NCBI GenBank assembly: GCA_019137255.1 | Contig: WPDH01000060.1 | Span: 124,001-188,000, forward strand | Source: Corinectria fuckeliana | Taxonomy: Eukaryota > Ascomycota > Sordariomycetes > Hypocreales > Nectriaceae | Direction of reading: 5' to 3' | Length of the DNA stretch: 64,000 bases | Shown: piece after piece, positions 29,980 to 40,606 of the stretch | Numbering within the stretch: position 1 is the stretch's first letter | Layout of the letters: each line of letters begins with the position of its first letter | The notes under the pieces: model-generated | What the model saw: the letters and a program-made list of their open reading frames with translations, nothing else | The model's database searches: none | Told to the model about the DNA's origin: nothing | Program-made: the position numbers and the translations under genes

Positions 29980-32900
29980 TTTGGCGGTGTTGACTAGATT
30001 CGGTGACGAGTTAGTAGGGGGGTTGCAGATGCAGATTGCCAGAGAAGCGGTAAGACACCGTGACAAGAGGGGCGAGCGGGCGCAAGCGAGGCAAAAGGAT
30101 CAAAAGAAACGCGATTGCGACAAGGTGAAGACGGCAGGGAAAGACGGCTCCACGACAATCGTTGGACGAGATAGTGAGATGGATGCGCCTTGCGCGTAGG
30201 CAAATTGTAGGTGGACGACACACGACTCCGACTCGGTGAGGCTCCCCGCTCCTGGCTCGGCCGTCGGTGGCGGGGTTCGATGACACCTCCTTGGCAGCGC
30301 GCGAGGCAGCGACGAGAGGCTACGGAGCAATGATAGGTCGTCTCAGGAGCGACGGCAACGAAGCAGGCGAGGAAATCGCGGTGGTTCGGGCACCGTGGAA
30401 GGTAAAAAAAAAAAGGGGAGAGGTGTGTGTTCGTTCTGCCTTGGGGGGCAATGACGACAGAGGAGGGGGGGTAGAGAAGCACAACAACACACAACGCATC
30501 AACAGCGCTGGGGAGGCTCCAAGGAGGGGGGACGGCGACGTACGTACCGGGAAGTCGTGGGATGTTGTTTAGAAAGAGAGAGATCGGAGATGGAGAGGGG
30601 AAAACGGTTGCGACGGCGGCCTGACAGAAAGAATCAGTTTTGCGGGACGTGGAGATACGATGGATGTGGATGAATGTGGGTGCAAGCAGGAGCAGGAAGC
30701 GGGAGCAGGAGGAGCGTACAGTTCGAGTCGGGGCTTCGGGGTTGTTGGGGGAATTGGATGAATGGAAATTGAGAAGGGGCATTTTAGGGGGGGGGGGGGA
30801 CCTCATTGAAGGGGGGGTCTAGTACCTATAGGTACCCTGTGACGCTGGGGACAGGCGGTCCAGGGCAGGGTGGCGCGTACTAGGTACTGCGGGCGGCGGC
30901 CCCAGTGATGGATGGGACGGGCTGGGACGGGCTGGGATAGGGTGGAGGTGGCAGGTGAGGTGGGCAGCGGGTTTGCAGACGGTACGAAGTAGTTACAGCG
31001 ACTGACTGGCTCTCCTAGAGGTCGGGTTCCTTGACTTCCAGGGCGCCCGTCGCTATTATGCACGCCCCAGATCGCCCAATCCGCGGTTGGGTTCTCCTTG
31101 GGGTGTGGAATGAAAACCCACTCGGAAGGTCTCACGTGCAAACAGAGGTACTATGTAGTCCGGGTATTTCTGAGGTGCTTGCGGGATGCACAGCCTCCAG
31201 TACTTGGCTGGTACTTGGTCGATCCAGGGCGACAAGGCACGATGGCCCCAGCGGCAGGTACTGATAGGCAAGCAGGCAGGTGCGGCGGACTAGGCGGGAG
31301 TGTGGTCTCAACCGCCAGCACTGCCAGGCCATTGACAGGCACCTTACATCGTGGCAGGCTTTTGGAGGCTCCATTCAGGCGCTGAGCCTCTTGTATCCAC
31401 CGGGCCTCCAGAGCCGCTAAACGTCTCCTGCCTGCCTGCTTGCCTGAACACCTAATTACAAGGTAGATACTTAGGTATTGGTTATAATCATATAATGTCT
31501 CACTCGTTCTAGTCTACTTACAGATGTCCGAATATTTCTCTTTGAGGCTTGGAGGGGGGAGGGAACAGTGGGCTTGTGCCCGTGTCGTGCTTGCGCTGTG
31601 CGCCTGTGCCACAGGCGTCAGAGAACCAAAGAGCGCGCGTGTGAGCCCCCGTTGTGGGGGTGGGAACTGAACGAACCAAGAGAGACCAAGCGTTTCTCAA
31701 GGAAGGGCGAGGAAGGGAGACGAAGTCCCTTTCATCATCGTCGTCATCGCTATCATCATGCTTGTCCTGGTGTACCCTCCATCTTTGCATTGCAAGGCAT
31801 GAATGGAAAAGGGCAGCAAAGGAAGCCCCAGGCAACTTTAAGCCGCCCCGCGCATTGAGTCATCTCCAGGCCGGTCCTTGTTTTGTCGCCGTCACACTGC
31901 CAGCTGCCCAGTCTCATGTTTGCTGTCAGAAGTTGTTCCATGCCGTCGCTCGCCCACTCGTTCGTTCGTTCGTTTGTCTGACTCTCGGAGTGCTTGCGCC
32001 GCACCCCCTCCGCCACGTAAAGTTCAGCCACACCTGGATACTCACCTCCCCATTCATTGCCATTTCACTGGAACAGTACACGAATTGGGCTGGCAGTACG
32101 GACGCCGATCGGATGCTCCCAATTCCCTCATACAGCTAGCTTCGTGTCTCTCTGCCAGGGAAACACAATTCATAGCTGTTTCCTTTTACGACCAGACTTT
32201 GTTGTCGAGCCTCGAGGGTCATGATATCGAAGGAGGAAGAACCCTCAGACGACTTCCTTCTGTGCGGTTGTGCATCTAGGACCTGGTGATGTTTGCATTC
32301 CCTTTGCTGCCTCGTCCATTACCAGGTCCCTTTTTTTTTCGTCATCCGCAGCTCCATTCGCGCCACCCGCATTGTCACATGGTGAGGTTCTGTAAGCTCT
32401 CATACTCAGTTTGTGGCGCCATGGTTGGAACTGAGTCTACCTACCTATCACTGTTTTTTTGTTCGGAGTTCAAACAAGAGTATTGCTAGGGGCACCGACA
32501 GCTTTTATTCCATGCACCAGTAAGTATCCCGCTACATCTACCACCATGAGCACTGGATTCAATCACAGCTATAATTCATAATAATAAAATTCGTTAAAAT
32601 ATAACATGTAAGCTAGCTAATCCTATCGCTAGCAATATCCCCAACACTACGGAGTATGCTAACCCTGAGCTATCCCCTACGTAGCGTTGGTTACTAGCAG
32701 TGTAGGGCGGGGTACCTCGGTCCCCGGAGATATTAGGCATAGATACTTATGTATTCGTACTCTCAAACAAAGACAGCCTCTTGCTTGTCGTAAACGTCGG
32801 CAGAAAACCTTAAGACCGAGCAGAAACCGACAGGGCTGACACCTTACCCGAGTCCTCCTGCATAGGTAGGTACATGGTACAGTGCATCCCGGCCTGAATA

Positions 32901-33292
32901 CTCTCCTCTCGTAGGCTGCTTTCGCCAGGCCCGTCCTCCCTTTCGCTCGCCAGCCAACCGTCACCCGCCATGCATTTTCTCCCAGATCCGAGCGGAGCAA
33001 GCCGGGATTTACCGCTATTGCCCGTCGCCCGCGTTACGCCGGTACTTGGCCTGCCCAGTGTCTGTAGCGGGTAAAGCTGGCCCGGCTGGGTACCCGCCTA
33101 CGACGCTGTGAGATCCCCCAGCTTCTCCCTGTAGCCGGGCCAAGAATGGAAAGCCCGGGCAATCAGATCACCCTCCAGCTAATTCTCCAATCGCTTACCC
33201 GGCCCTTTCACTACCTTTTAACCACCCTCCCACGTCATCGTCACCAAACCATCAACCTCTGATCCCGAAACAGGCATCCAATTCTCGCAACC
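29980..33292. other. Long gene-free region between 14-3-3 and IF1
   Basis: 3.3 kb, the longest gene-free stretch outside the RIP block. 29980-30790 is purine-rich on the plus strand and probably holds the 14-3-3 leader and promoter. A 13-G run lies at 30787-30799, followed by tandem GGGACGGGCT-type repeats near 30915-30945. TAGGTACC-like motifs occur at 30821-30836 and 32863-32873. A small AT-rich patch lies at 32570-32640. Frames up to 270 codons exist on the minus strand (29994-30806) but lack protein-like composition. A non-coding RNA cannot be excluded. Confidence 0.5.
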
Positions 33293-33754
33293 ATGCTTCG
33301 ATCATCCTTCCGCCAGGCGACCGTTGCCCGTCCCCTTCGTTGCTTCTCGACCACTGCTCGCGCCATGTCCGAGGGTGCTACTGGTGCCCCCCCCAAGACC
33401 GGTGGTGCTGGGTAAGTCGAACATCCCGATTCCCCCCAACCTCTGAAAGAACCTCAATTGCTCTCAATTGCTCCCGGACACTGCTGATTGTCTCCCCAGC
33501 GATGCTTTCCAGCGACGAGAGAAGGCCAACGAGGACTACGCCATCCGCCAGCGTGAGAAGGAGAAGCTGTTGGAGCTCAAGAAGAAGCTCGTCGAGCAGC
33601 AGGACCACCTCAACCGCCTTTCCAAGCACATGTACGCCGTCTTCCCCAATTGAGAACCCATTCAGCGCCACCCAAGCTACAAACCCTTACTGACTTTTCT
33701 CCTTCTCCCATCCACAGTGACGAGATCACCAAGAGCCAGGACGAGCAGAAGTAA
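33293..33754 (+). CDS. INH1: Mitochondrial F1F0-ATPase inhibitor IF1
   Basis: Three exons, 33293-33411, 33500-33631 and 33718-33754, give a 95-residue precursor. The first about 24 residues form a presequence (Arg-Ser-Ser-Phe-Arg-Gln...Arg-Cys-Phe-Ser-Thr-Thr-Ala-Arg). The inhibitory segment Ala-Phe-Gln-Arg-Arg-Glu-Lys-Ala-Asn-Glu-Asp-Tyr-Ala follows, then a Lys/Glu/Leu-rich helix that dimerises. IF1 binds F1 between alpha and beta subunits and stops ATP hydrolysis when the proton gradient collapses. The last exon encodes Asp-Glu-Ile-Thr-Lys-Ser-Gln-Asp-Glu-Gln-Lys. Confidence 0.9.
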
Positions 33755-34141
33755 AAAAATTCTCAACACCTCAAAATTGTCGTTTACGGATATCTCGGGG
33801 ACCACAGCTTGCGGGGAAGCCAGTTGCGGGAGATTGCTTCAACTCATCAACAGACATATCGAGGAGGACATGACAGATCATCCTGAGCCTGCTTTTTCCG
33901 CAGTTTAAGCTAGTGTACAGAAACATTTTATGTATTTTGCACCCCGAGTGCACATCACCTCTCGTTGCCCCTCCCTGCGAACGTGCCGGCCAAGAAATAG
34001 GCTCTGAGCCTTGCAGCTCGCTCGGTCTTCCTACGGGGTTGCCTGTATTCCATCCTAAACTCCAATACCAACAGAAATCATCGCCCCTCTTCTTGTTCTT
34101 CCTCTTCTCCCATCCATCTTCTCCCTCTGAACAAACACCTT
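33755..34141. other. Spacer between convergent IF1 and NSP1
   Basis: 387 bp with both 3' ends. No gene seen. Confidence 0.5.
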
Positions 34142-36274
34142 TCACCTGCGTCCCATGTACGACCGGTAGAAGCTCTCTGCCGCATCATTGTCCGACCCGG
34201 CGTAGTGGCTCCCCAAGTTGCTGGTCGACTTCTGGGCAGCCGCCACCTTACCTTGGAGGGCCGAGGCATTAGCGTCAATCCACTGCAACTGCGTAAGGTG
34301 GCCGTTGAGGACGCGGACTATCTGGCTCAGCTGTATTAATCCGTTAGCTCGTCTGCTTGCCATTTAGCTATTGAAGATAGTTCTTACCGGGTCTTCTGGC
34401 TTGGCACCCTTGCTCAGGGTGCCCGAAATGTCATTGATTTCCTTAACCATCTTGGACAGGTCTCGCGACTTCTCATCCAGCTGCTGCGTCAACTTCTCCG
34501 CGAGCTTGTACGTTCTCTCGCGCTCTTGGTCGGGACCTGCCAGCTGCTCGCCAGGGCCGAGTTGCTTCGAGAACATGTCCTGGACTTCAGACTCGTATCG
34601 ATCTAACCAAGCTTCAAGCTCGTCCTGCTGGCTCTCAACGGCGGCCAGTTGACGCTCGATCTCGTGGCTAGCTCGCTCAGCTTCGAAGGTATCGAGATAC
34701 AGCTTCTGGATCTTCTCCCCGTTTTCTACCAGGTTTCTATCCCAAGTCGAAACCGTGGTGGCCTGCTCCTTGAATTCCTTTTGATATTTGGATAGATCCG
34801 AAGCCCACCGAGTCACGATGTCCTCCATAGTCTTGTTCTTGAGTCGTGCCATTTGCGAAGTCGGGCCAGTTGTGGAGGCACCCAACGTGCTCGTGGTTCC
34901 GGTCTGGGTCGCCGGCTTTGCAGCGTCCTTGGAGGCATCTGTAGTTGCCTTAGCCCCGAAGAGGCTGGAGGTGGATGGGGCAGAAGTTGTCGCAGGCGCC
35001 GCAGTAGTCTGGGCCTGCGTCGTGGCCGGAGTACCGAAGAGGGCGCCCGCTGGCTTCGAGTCGGTTGTAGTTTTAGCAGCACCACCAAATAGGCTGGTGG
35101 CAGTAGCTGGGACAGCTGTAGATGCTGCAGATGTAGCAGGCTTTGCACCGAACAAGCTTCCTGCAGGTGCAATCGTCGTGGTAGATCCAGACGAAGCGGA
35201 AGTAGTGGCCGCTCCTCCAAACATACCTCCACCGGACGTGGAGCTGGGGGCCGAAGTCGTGGGCGCGGCTGGCTTGGCCCCAAACATCGAAGCCGCAGTC
35301 GAGCCAGCAGCAGCTTGTGTCGAAGGAGTCGCTTGGGCAGTAGAAGCAGGCGTGTTGCCAAACAGTCCCGCGGACTGGGGAGCGGAGGTTGCAGCTGGCT
35401 TGGCGCCAAACAATGCTCCCGCGGGTGCGCTGCTCATCTGAGTACCACCAAAGAGATTTGATGTTGTCGGTGCTGCGGTGCCGGGTTGGGTAGCAGCCGG
35501 CTTGGCTCCCCCGCCGAAGAGGTTCGATGCCGCTCCCGACTGTGCGGTGTTGTTTTGAAACATGGAGGACGCGGCAGCCTTCGAGGAGTCCGCAGGAGGC
35601 GCTCCGGCGGGGGTGGTCGATGGTAGAGAAAACATCGGCTTTGCAGGAGTGGCTGCAGCCGTCGTAGTAGTAGGTGTTTTGTTTCCAAACAAAGCGTTGC
35701 CAGTGCTGGCGAAGAGACCCGCGGCAGGTGCCGCAGAAGTTGCGGGCGCTCCTTGGGCCTGGTTGGCGTTGTTCTGACCGGCGAACAGACCACCGGTGCT
35801 GGGGGTGGTAGATGCACCACCACCAAACAAGTTTGTTGCCGGCTTGCTGCCCGTGTTACCCGCGTTTCCGAACATCCCCCCCGATGCGGGTGCAGTGCTG
35901 CTGGTCGCACCACCGAACATTCCCCCGCTGGCCGGAGCAGATGTCGTCGCTGGGGTCGTGGACGTGTTCCCGCCAAAGAGGCTCGGGCCGGACGAAGTCG
36001 GTGTTCCAGAAGAACTGGGAGCTGTAGTACCGCCGCCGAACAGTCCGCCAGTCGGCTTGGCTGCAGAGCCGCTATTTTGCTGGCCAAACAAGCCGCCAGC
36101 ATTGCCGGCGGATGTTGTGTTGTTATTAGCACCTGCTGAGCTGCCCACCGAACCAAAGGAGAAGCCAGGAGTGCCAGTGGCAGCTCCAAACGGCCCTCCA
36201 GTGGCTGGGGCCGAGCTTTTCGTGTTATTCGAAGGTGCGCCCGACGAGCTTGGGGTACCAAAGTTGTACGCCAT
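34142..36274 (-). CDS. NSP1: FG-repeat nucleoporin Nsp1 (Nup62 family)
   Basis: Two exons, 36274-34388 and 34330-34142 (58-bp intron near the 3' end), give 691 residues. Residues 1 to about 470 are Ala/Ser/Thr/Gly-rich with many Leu-Phe-Gly and Met-Phe-Gly repeats, forming the permeability barrier of the nuclear pore. The C-terminal Nsp1_C coiled coil starts near Ala-Arg-Leu-Lys-Asn-Lys-Thr-Met-Glu-Asp-Ile-Val and runs to the end. It binds Nup49/Nup57 and Nup82 partners. Splicing joins Lys-Pro-Glu-Asp-Pro to Leu-Ser-Gln-Ile-Val, completing the coiled coil; without it 62 conserved residues are lost. Confidence 0.95.
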
Positions 36275-36950
36275 GATGTTGTCTGGTGATGAGGGTCAGC
36301 TTCCTCGATTCGCGAGTGGTCGTCGGTTGCAGCGCCTGTAAGAGAGCTCAGCAGTCGACCATTCGAGATCAGATTGTTCGTCGGAAGTCCCTTGAGACCC
36401 GTGGTCTACTGGCAGAAATTGGCGACGGGTAGATTTGTGGTTGCAATGAAGGCAATAGGATACCTGAACCTCTGATGATAGTAGAGAAGCGTTTGGTACC
36501 TCAGCTTTTTTTGTGGAATGGTTGCCCAGCTCCACGCGCGCTGGCCACCTGCAACTCAGGCGCGCCAGGCTGCCGAGGACAGACAGAGTACGTACCTCCC
36601 CGACGGAATGACCCGTGCCACCCACCCCACGTGATGAAGCTCACTGCGGCGACTTCGAGGCTCAACGACCACACCTCCTTTCTAACACTGTCAAGCAATT
36701 CCTTAGCCGATTCCTCACTACGTTTCTGGTCTCGCTCGACTGGTCGCTTCATTTCGGGGATCTTCGGAATGCATCGAGCTTAATATCTGCTCTCCTCAGG
36801 CCAGCCCCACGGCCAAACTAACTTAGCTGACAGTCTGACACGAGCTTCTGCTCCCCTCACCCCACGAGCCCGATCCATTGTCACATGCCCATCCAAGCTA
36901 CCCCTTCGACATCAGACACATAAGTAGTATTCACTACTACGCTGGCCACT
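36275..36950. other. Divergent promoter region NSP1 / DDFDDF-protein gene
   Basis: 676 bp between divergent starts. Small frames only; no gene seen. Confidence 0.5.
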
Positions 36951-38592
36951 ATGCCTGAGATATCGAAGCTCGAGCCTCCAAAACGAGCTCCCGTTGCGGA
37001 CCCTGGAGCTCATGATTTGGGTACGTCTGGCTGGGGCTTACACAGTCGCTCCTTGCTGACCTGGCTTCAGCTGAGTCCTCCGACTCCGAAGATCAGTTCA
37101 CCGACGCCCAGTCTGTGCCCGTGAGCCCTACGCTTAGCTCTCCCATCCCCAAGACCCGGGTCGAGAGGATCGACGACGAGCCCGCCTATGGCGAAATCCC
37201 GGGCACCGAAGCATACGCCAAGCGAGAGCAGGATGCTATCCCCGACGAGATTGCAATCGCTCCAGATGCTTCATCCTCAAAGCCTGCCTCCACCGATACG
37301 GTCCCTGCTACTCTAGTGGAAGAGGCCCCAGGTGATGTCCCTGAGTCACACTCCGCCAAGTTTGAGGAGAGGCGCAAGGCGGATACACCCCCAGACCTAG
37401 TCTTGGATTCAGAGGGGAATATCAAAGAAGTCCAAGGCGAAAGCACTACTGGTACGGGAGGAGCACAGTCCTAAAGATTACAAAGAAGATTCGTATTGAC
37501 CGCCGAATTCCGTTCGCGTAGATGATCCCTCGTCCCCCCCAGGCTCTCCAGCCGAGCAGTCCCAAACGCAAGATTCCACCTCCCAAGCCCCTCAAGCACC
37601 TCCCTTAGAGGATGCTGATGAAGACGAAGAGGGGGAGGAATTTGTCGATGGCGATAACCGTAAAGATGGCGGTGAAGATGCGAACGACGATGGTGACGGT
37701 TTCGGGGACGACTTTGATGACTTCGAGGAGGGTAATGAGGATGACGATTTCGATGACTTCGACGACAGCTTCCAACAACCTGAAGTCAGACCTGATGCCA
37801 CCCCTGCTCCCAGCCCCCTGCTACCCCAACAAGCGCAATTACCATTCGTACGTCTTGCCGCCTCATAACTTTGATTTCCACTGCTAACGAACTTTCCAGC
37901 CTATACCGGATTTCGACGGCCTAGACACAGACAGCGTCATCTCATCTCTAGATCCCTACTTGGCCGGCCTCTTCCCTCCAGAGGAGCTTGAACTCCCTAC
38001 ATTCCCGCCTCTCTCCAAAGACTCGTCCATCTTTCTCACGCCACGATCCGCGTCTCTCTGGTCCCAGCTCGTCGCGCCTCCGCCCCTAGCTCCTCCCGAC
38101 TGGATCCGATCTCGCATACGCCGCCTCTTCCTTGTTTCCCTCGGCGTGCCCGTCGACCTCGACGAGATCCTCCCAGCCTCCAAGCAGAAGAAGCTTATCC
38201 TACCTTCCCTCAACGTCCCCTCCATCTCTCGCACATCTAGCGACTCACGCTCCATATCCCGGCTACGGCAAGGCGAGGGCAACGGGTCGTCCACCTCGGT
38301 GGACACCCAGGGTAAACCGTCTGCGTCTAAGAAGCGACGGGGTCCTCCCCCGCAGCCCGAGCTGGACCTCGTGGCTGCGCGTCATTTGTGCATGACGACG
38401 GATGAGGCTCTGAGCGGCATGACGGACGCGGAGCTCAAGACTCATGTGGCCAAGCTAGAAGCCATGGAGTGGGTCGCGAAGGAAGCGCTGGAGTATTGGA
38501 AGAAACGGACAGACGAAAAGATTGGAGATAGAGAAGCGTTTGAAGGGGTAATAGAAAACCTGGTAAAGCACGCACGGAAAGTTCGGAAATAG
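36951..38592 (+). CDS. Acidic protein with FGDDF/DDFDDF motifs, possible clathrin-adaptor accessory
   Basis: Four exons, 36951-37020, 37071-37451, 37522-37847 and 37900-38592, give 489 residues. The N-terminal half is disordered and acidic. Around residues 200-240 is a dense Asp/Phe motif cluster (Gly-Phe-Gly-Asp-Asp-Phe-Asp-Asp-Phe-Glu, then Asp-Asp-Phe-Asp-Asp-Phe). The conserved-looking C-terminal half begins Pro-Asp-Phe-Asp-Gly-Leu-Asp and contains Leu-Trp-Ser-Gln-Leu...Pro-Pro-Asp-Trp-Ile-Arg-Ser-Arg-Ile-Arg-Arg. It ends in an amphipathic helix. Such FGDDF/DDF motifs bind adaptor ear domains, as in aftiphilin and yeast Laa2. I therefore suggest an AP-1 accessory role, but this is inference from motifs. 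Confidence 0.7.
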
Positions 38593-38962
38593 ACGTCCTA
38601 GTCAGGGTTCAATAAACGCTGTTCAATCCTGAGAGAAACCCTTAACAAGTCGGCCCTGCTTTTGGCGGCATTCTTTTCTCTTTTTCCGTGAGGCAGCGTG
38701 ACCTCGTCATGCATTTACAACGAAACTACAGCTAGCTATCTACTACATGGCCCCCCAAACTCCCCTCCCTCCGAGGGCATGCCTGACCGTCATCCCCATG
38801 TTTCCGAAGACCACAGTAAACACCGGGCCTCATTCTTGCGCCAGCCGTCTACTCAAAAGCCGTCCAAGACTGCCTTCCTTGGCGTCCCGCGTTCTCGGAA
38901 TTTGCGTAGCCGCAGATCGTGCGATTCTGGTTCTTTACCCACTGGTTTTTTAACTGCATCGT
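38593..38962. other. Spacer between convergent genes (DDFDDF protein and eIF2-gamma)
   Basis: 370 bp containing both 3' ends. Small frames only. Confidence 0.5.
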
Positions 38963-40606
38963 TTAAGAAGTAGTGCTCGGCTCGAGGGTAACACCGCTAA
39001 CAGTCTAGGTTAGAAATAGGACACAAGAGGGTTTAGGTGAGCGAAACTTACGCAGCGATGGTGGCCCATCCGATGAGACGCCAATGCTTCTCGATACGTC
39101 GGCTCAGAGCGACCTTCTCGCCAATGTTGGTACAGGCAGGGCTAGTCAGGACCAGCTTAGCGGCATCGTTCTTGATAGCAGCGACCTTGGCACCAGTGGA
39201 GGTGGAACCAATGTTGACCATGATGACCTCGTTCTTGGCCAGCTTGGCAACCTTGGCCTGCTTGCCGTCGGCAGTTCGGACACCGAGCAGGCGGCGGAGG
39301 AGGTAGAAGTTGACCTCAATCTCGCTGTAGATCTCAGGCAGACGGCCCTTGAGACCAAGGACGAAGCCGACGAGACGATCGGCTCGGCAGAGGGTAGGGT
39401 CGATACGGGTACCGACACCTATGAGACCGCCGGGGACGGCATACTTGAGGTCATTGGCCTCGGAGTTGAGAGAAACGACGCGGCTGAAGATGGGAGTGCA
39501 CTTGAGGGCGCCGCTGTCGTCTCGGGAGACGATACCGGGTCGGATCTCAATCTCGTCGCCTAGCTTCACAACACCGTGCAGGATACTACCACCAGCGACA
39601 CCACCCTTTAGATCGTCGATCTCGGCACCGGGCTTGTTGACATCGAAGGATCGAATGACAATCATGTGAGGATCGATGCTGAAATCTCTGGGGGGCACAG
39701 GGATGGTGTTGACGATGGCCTCGTTGACGGCATCGATGTTGAACTTGAGCTGAGCTGAGATGGGGATGACGGGGGACTTTCCAGCAACAGTTCCTCGAAT
39801 GAACTTGAGGATGGACTGGTAGTGTTGCTGAGCAGCCTCTTCTCGCATAAGATCCACCTTGTTCTGGAGGATAATAATCTTGTCGAGCTTCATGATCTCA
39901 ATGGCAGCCAAGTGCTCCGAGGTCTGGGGCTGGGGGCAAGATTCGTTGCCGGCGATGAGCAGCAGGGCAGCGTCCATGACGGCAGCACCTGACAACATGG
40001 TGCTCATGAGAATATCGTGACCGGGGCAGTCGACAAATCTGGTGGGGTTAGTAAGATCTCAACTTGCCCGAAGCGCGCAACTTACGAGACGTGTCGCAAT
40101 AGCCTGTAGGTACCCTCGCAACCCTCTCGCTCACAGGGAGGGTCGACCTCCTTCTCACTCTTGTAACTTCGGTAGCATCCCGGTCGAGGGCACTTTTCGT
40201 TATCGCACTTGTAGATCTTGGCGTTGGCGTAACCCAACTTGATAGTAATGTTTCGGATCAGCTCGTTCTTGAACCGGACGGTCTGGACACCGGAGATGGC
40301 CTTGACCACAGTCGACTTTCCGTGGGCGACGTGGCCGATGGTGCCAATGTTGATGGTAGCTTGCCGGGCAATAATCTCGGGCGTCAGGGGAGTGAGGGAA
40401 GCAACGTCGAGGTCTTTGGGGTCGGTTTGCGGGGGCAGCGGGGGTCTTTGGGCCGCGGGCTCTGCGATAGCTGGGCTCGACTTCTTCAGAGCAGACTTGA
40501 GAGACTTCTCGTCGACACCGTCGCCGGTCTCGTTGTGGTCGACCGACTCGCCGGAGTCGGACTCAGACTCGATGTCGTCGTACTTGGGGTCGCCGTTGGC
40601 AGACAT
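38963..40606 (-). CDS. GCD11: Translation initiation factor eIF2 subunit gamma
   Basis: Three exons, 40606-40086, 40038-39052 and 38996-38963, give 513 residues. The GTPase domain has G1 Gly-His-Val-Ala-His-Gly-Lys-Ser-Thr, Asp-Cys-Pro-Gly-His (spliced across intron 1), Asn-Lys-Val-Asp and Ser-Ala-Gln. A Cys-x4-Cys...Cys-x4-Cys zinc ribbon-like insertion lies between G1 and G3. Domains II and III follow. The protein carries Met-tRNAi to the 40S subunit with eIF2-alpha and -beta. Exon 2 read-through would stop at 39048, because the donor GTAAGT creates TAA. Splicing (55 bp) to a 34-nt last exon adds Gly-Val-Thr-Leu-Glu-Pro-Ser-Thr-Thr-Ser, matching the family tail. An acidic/Ser-rich N-terminal extension of about 80 residues precedes the G domain. 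Confidence 0.95.

Noticed and set aside
29994..30806. 270-codon minus-strand frame upstream of 14-3-3
   Set aside because: Composition is Ser/Pro/Arg low-complexity from a purine-rich leader; no domain or splice pattern.
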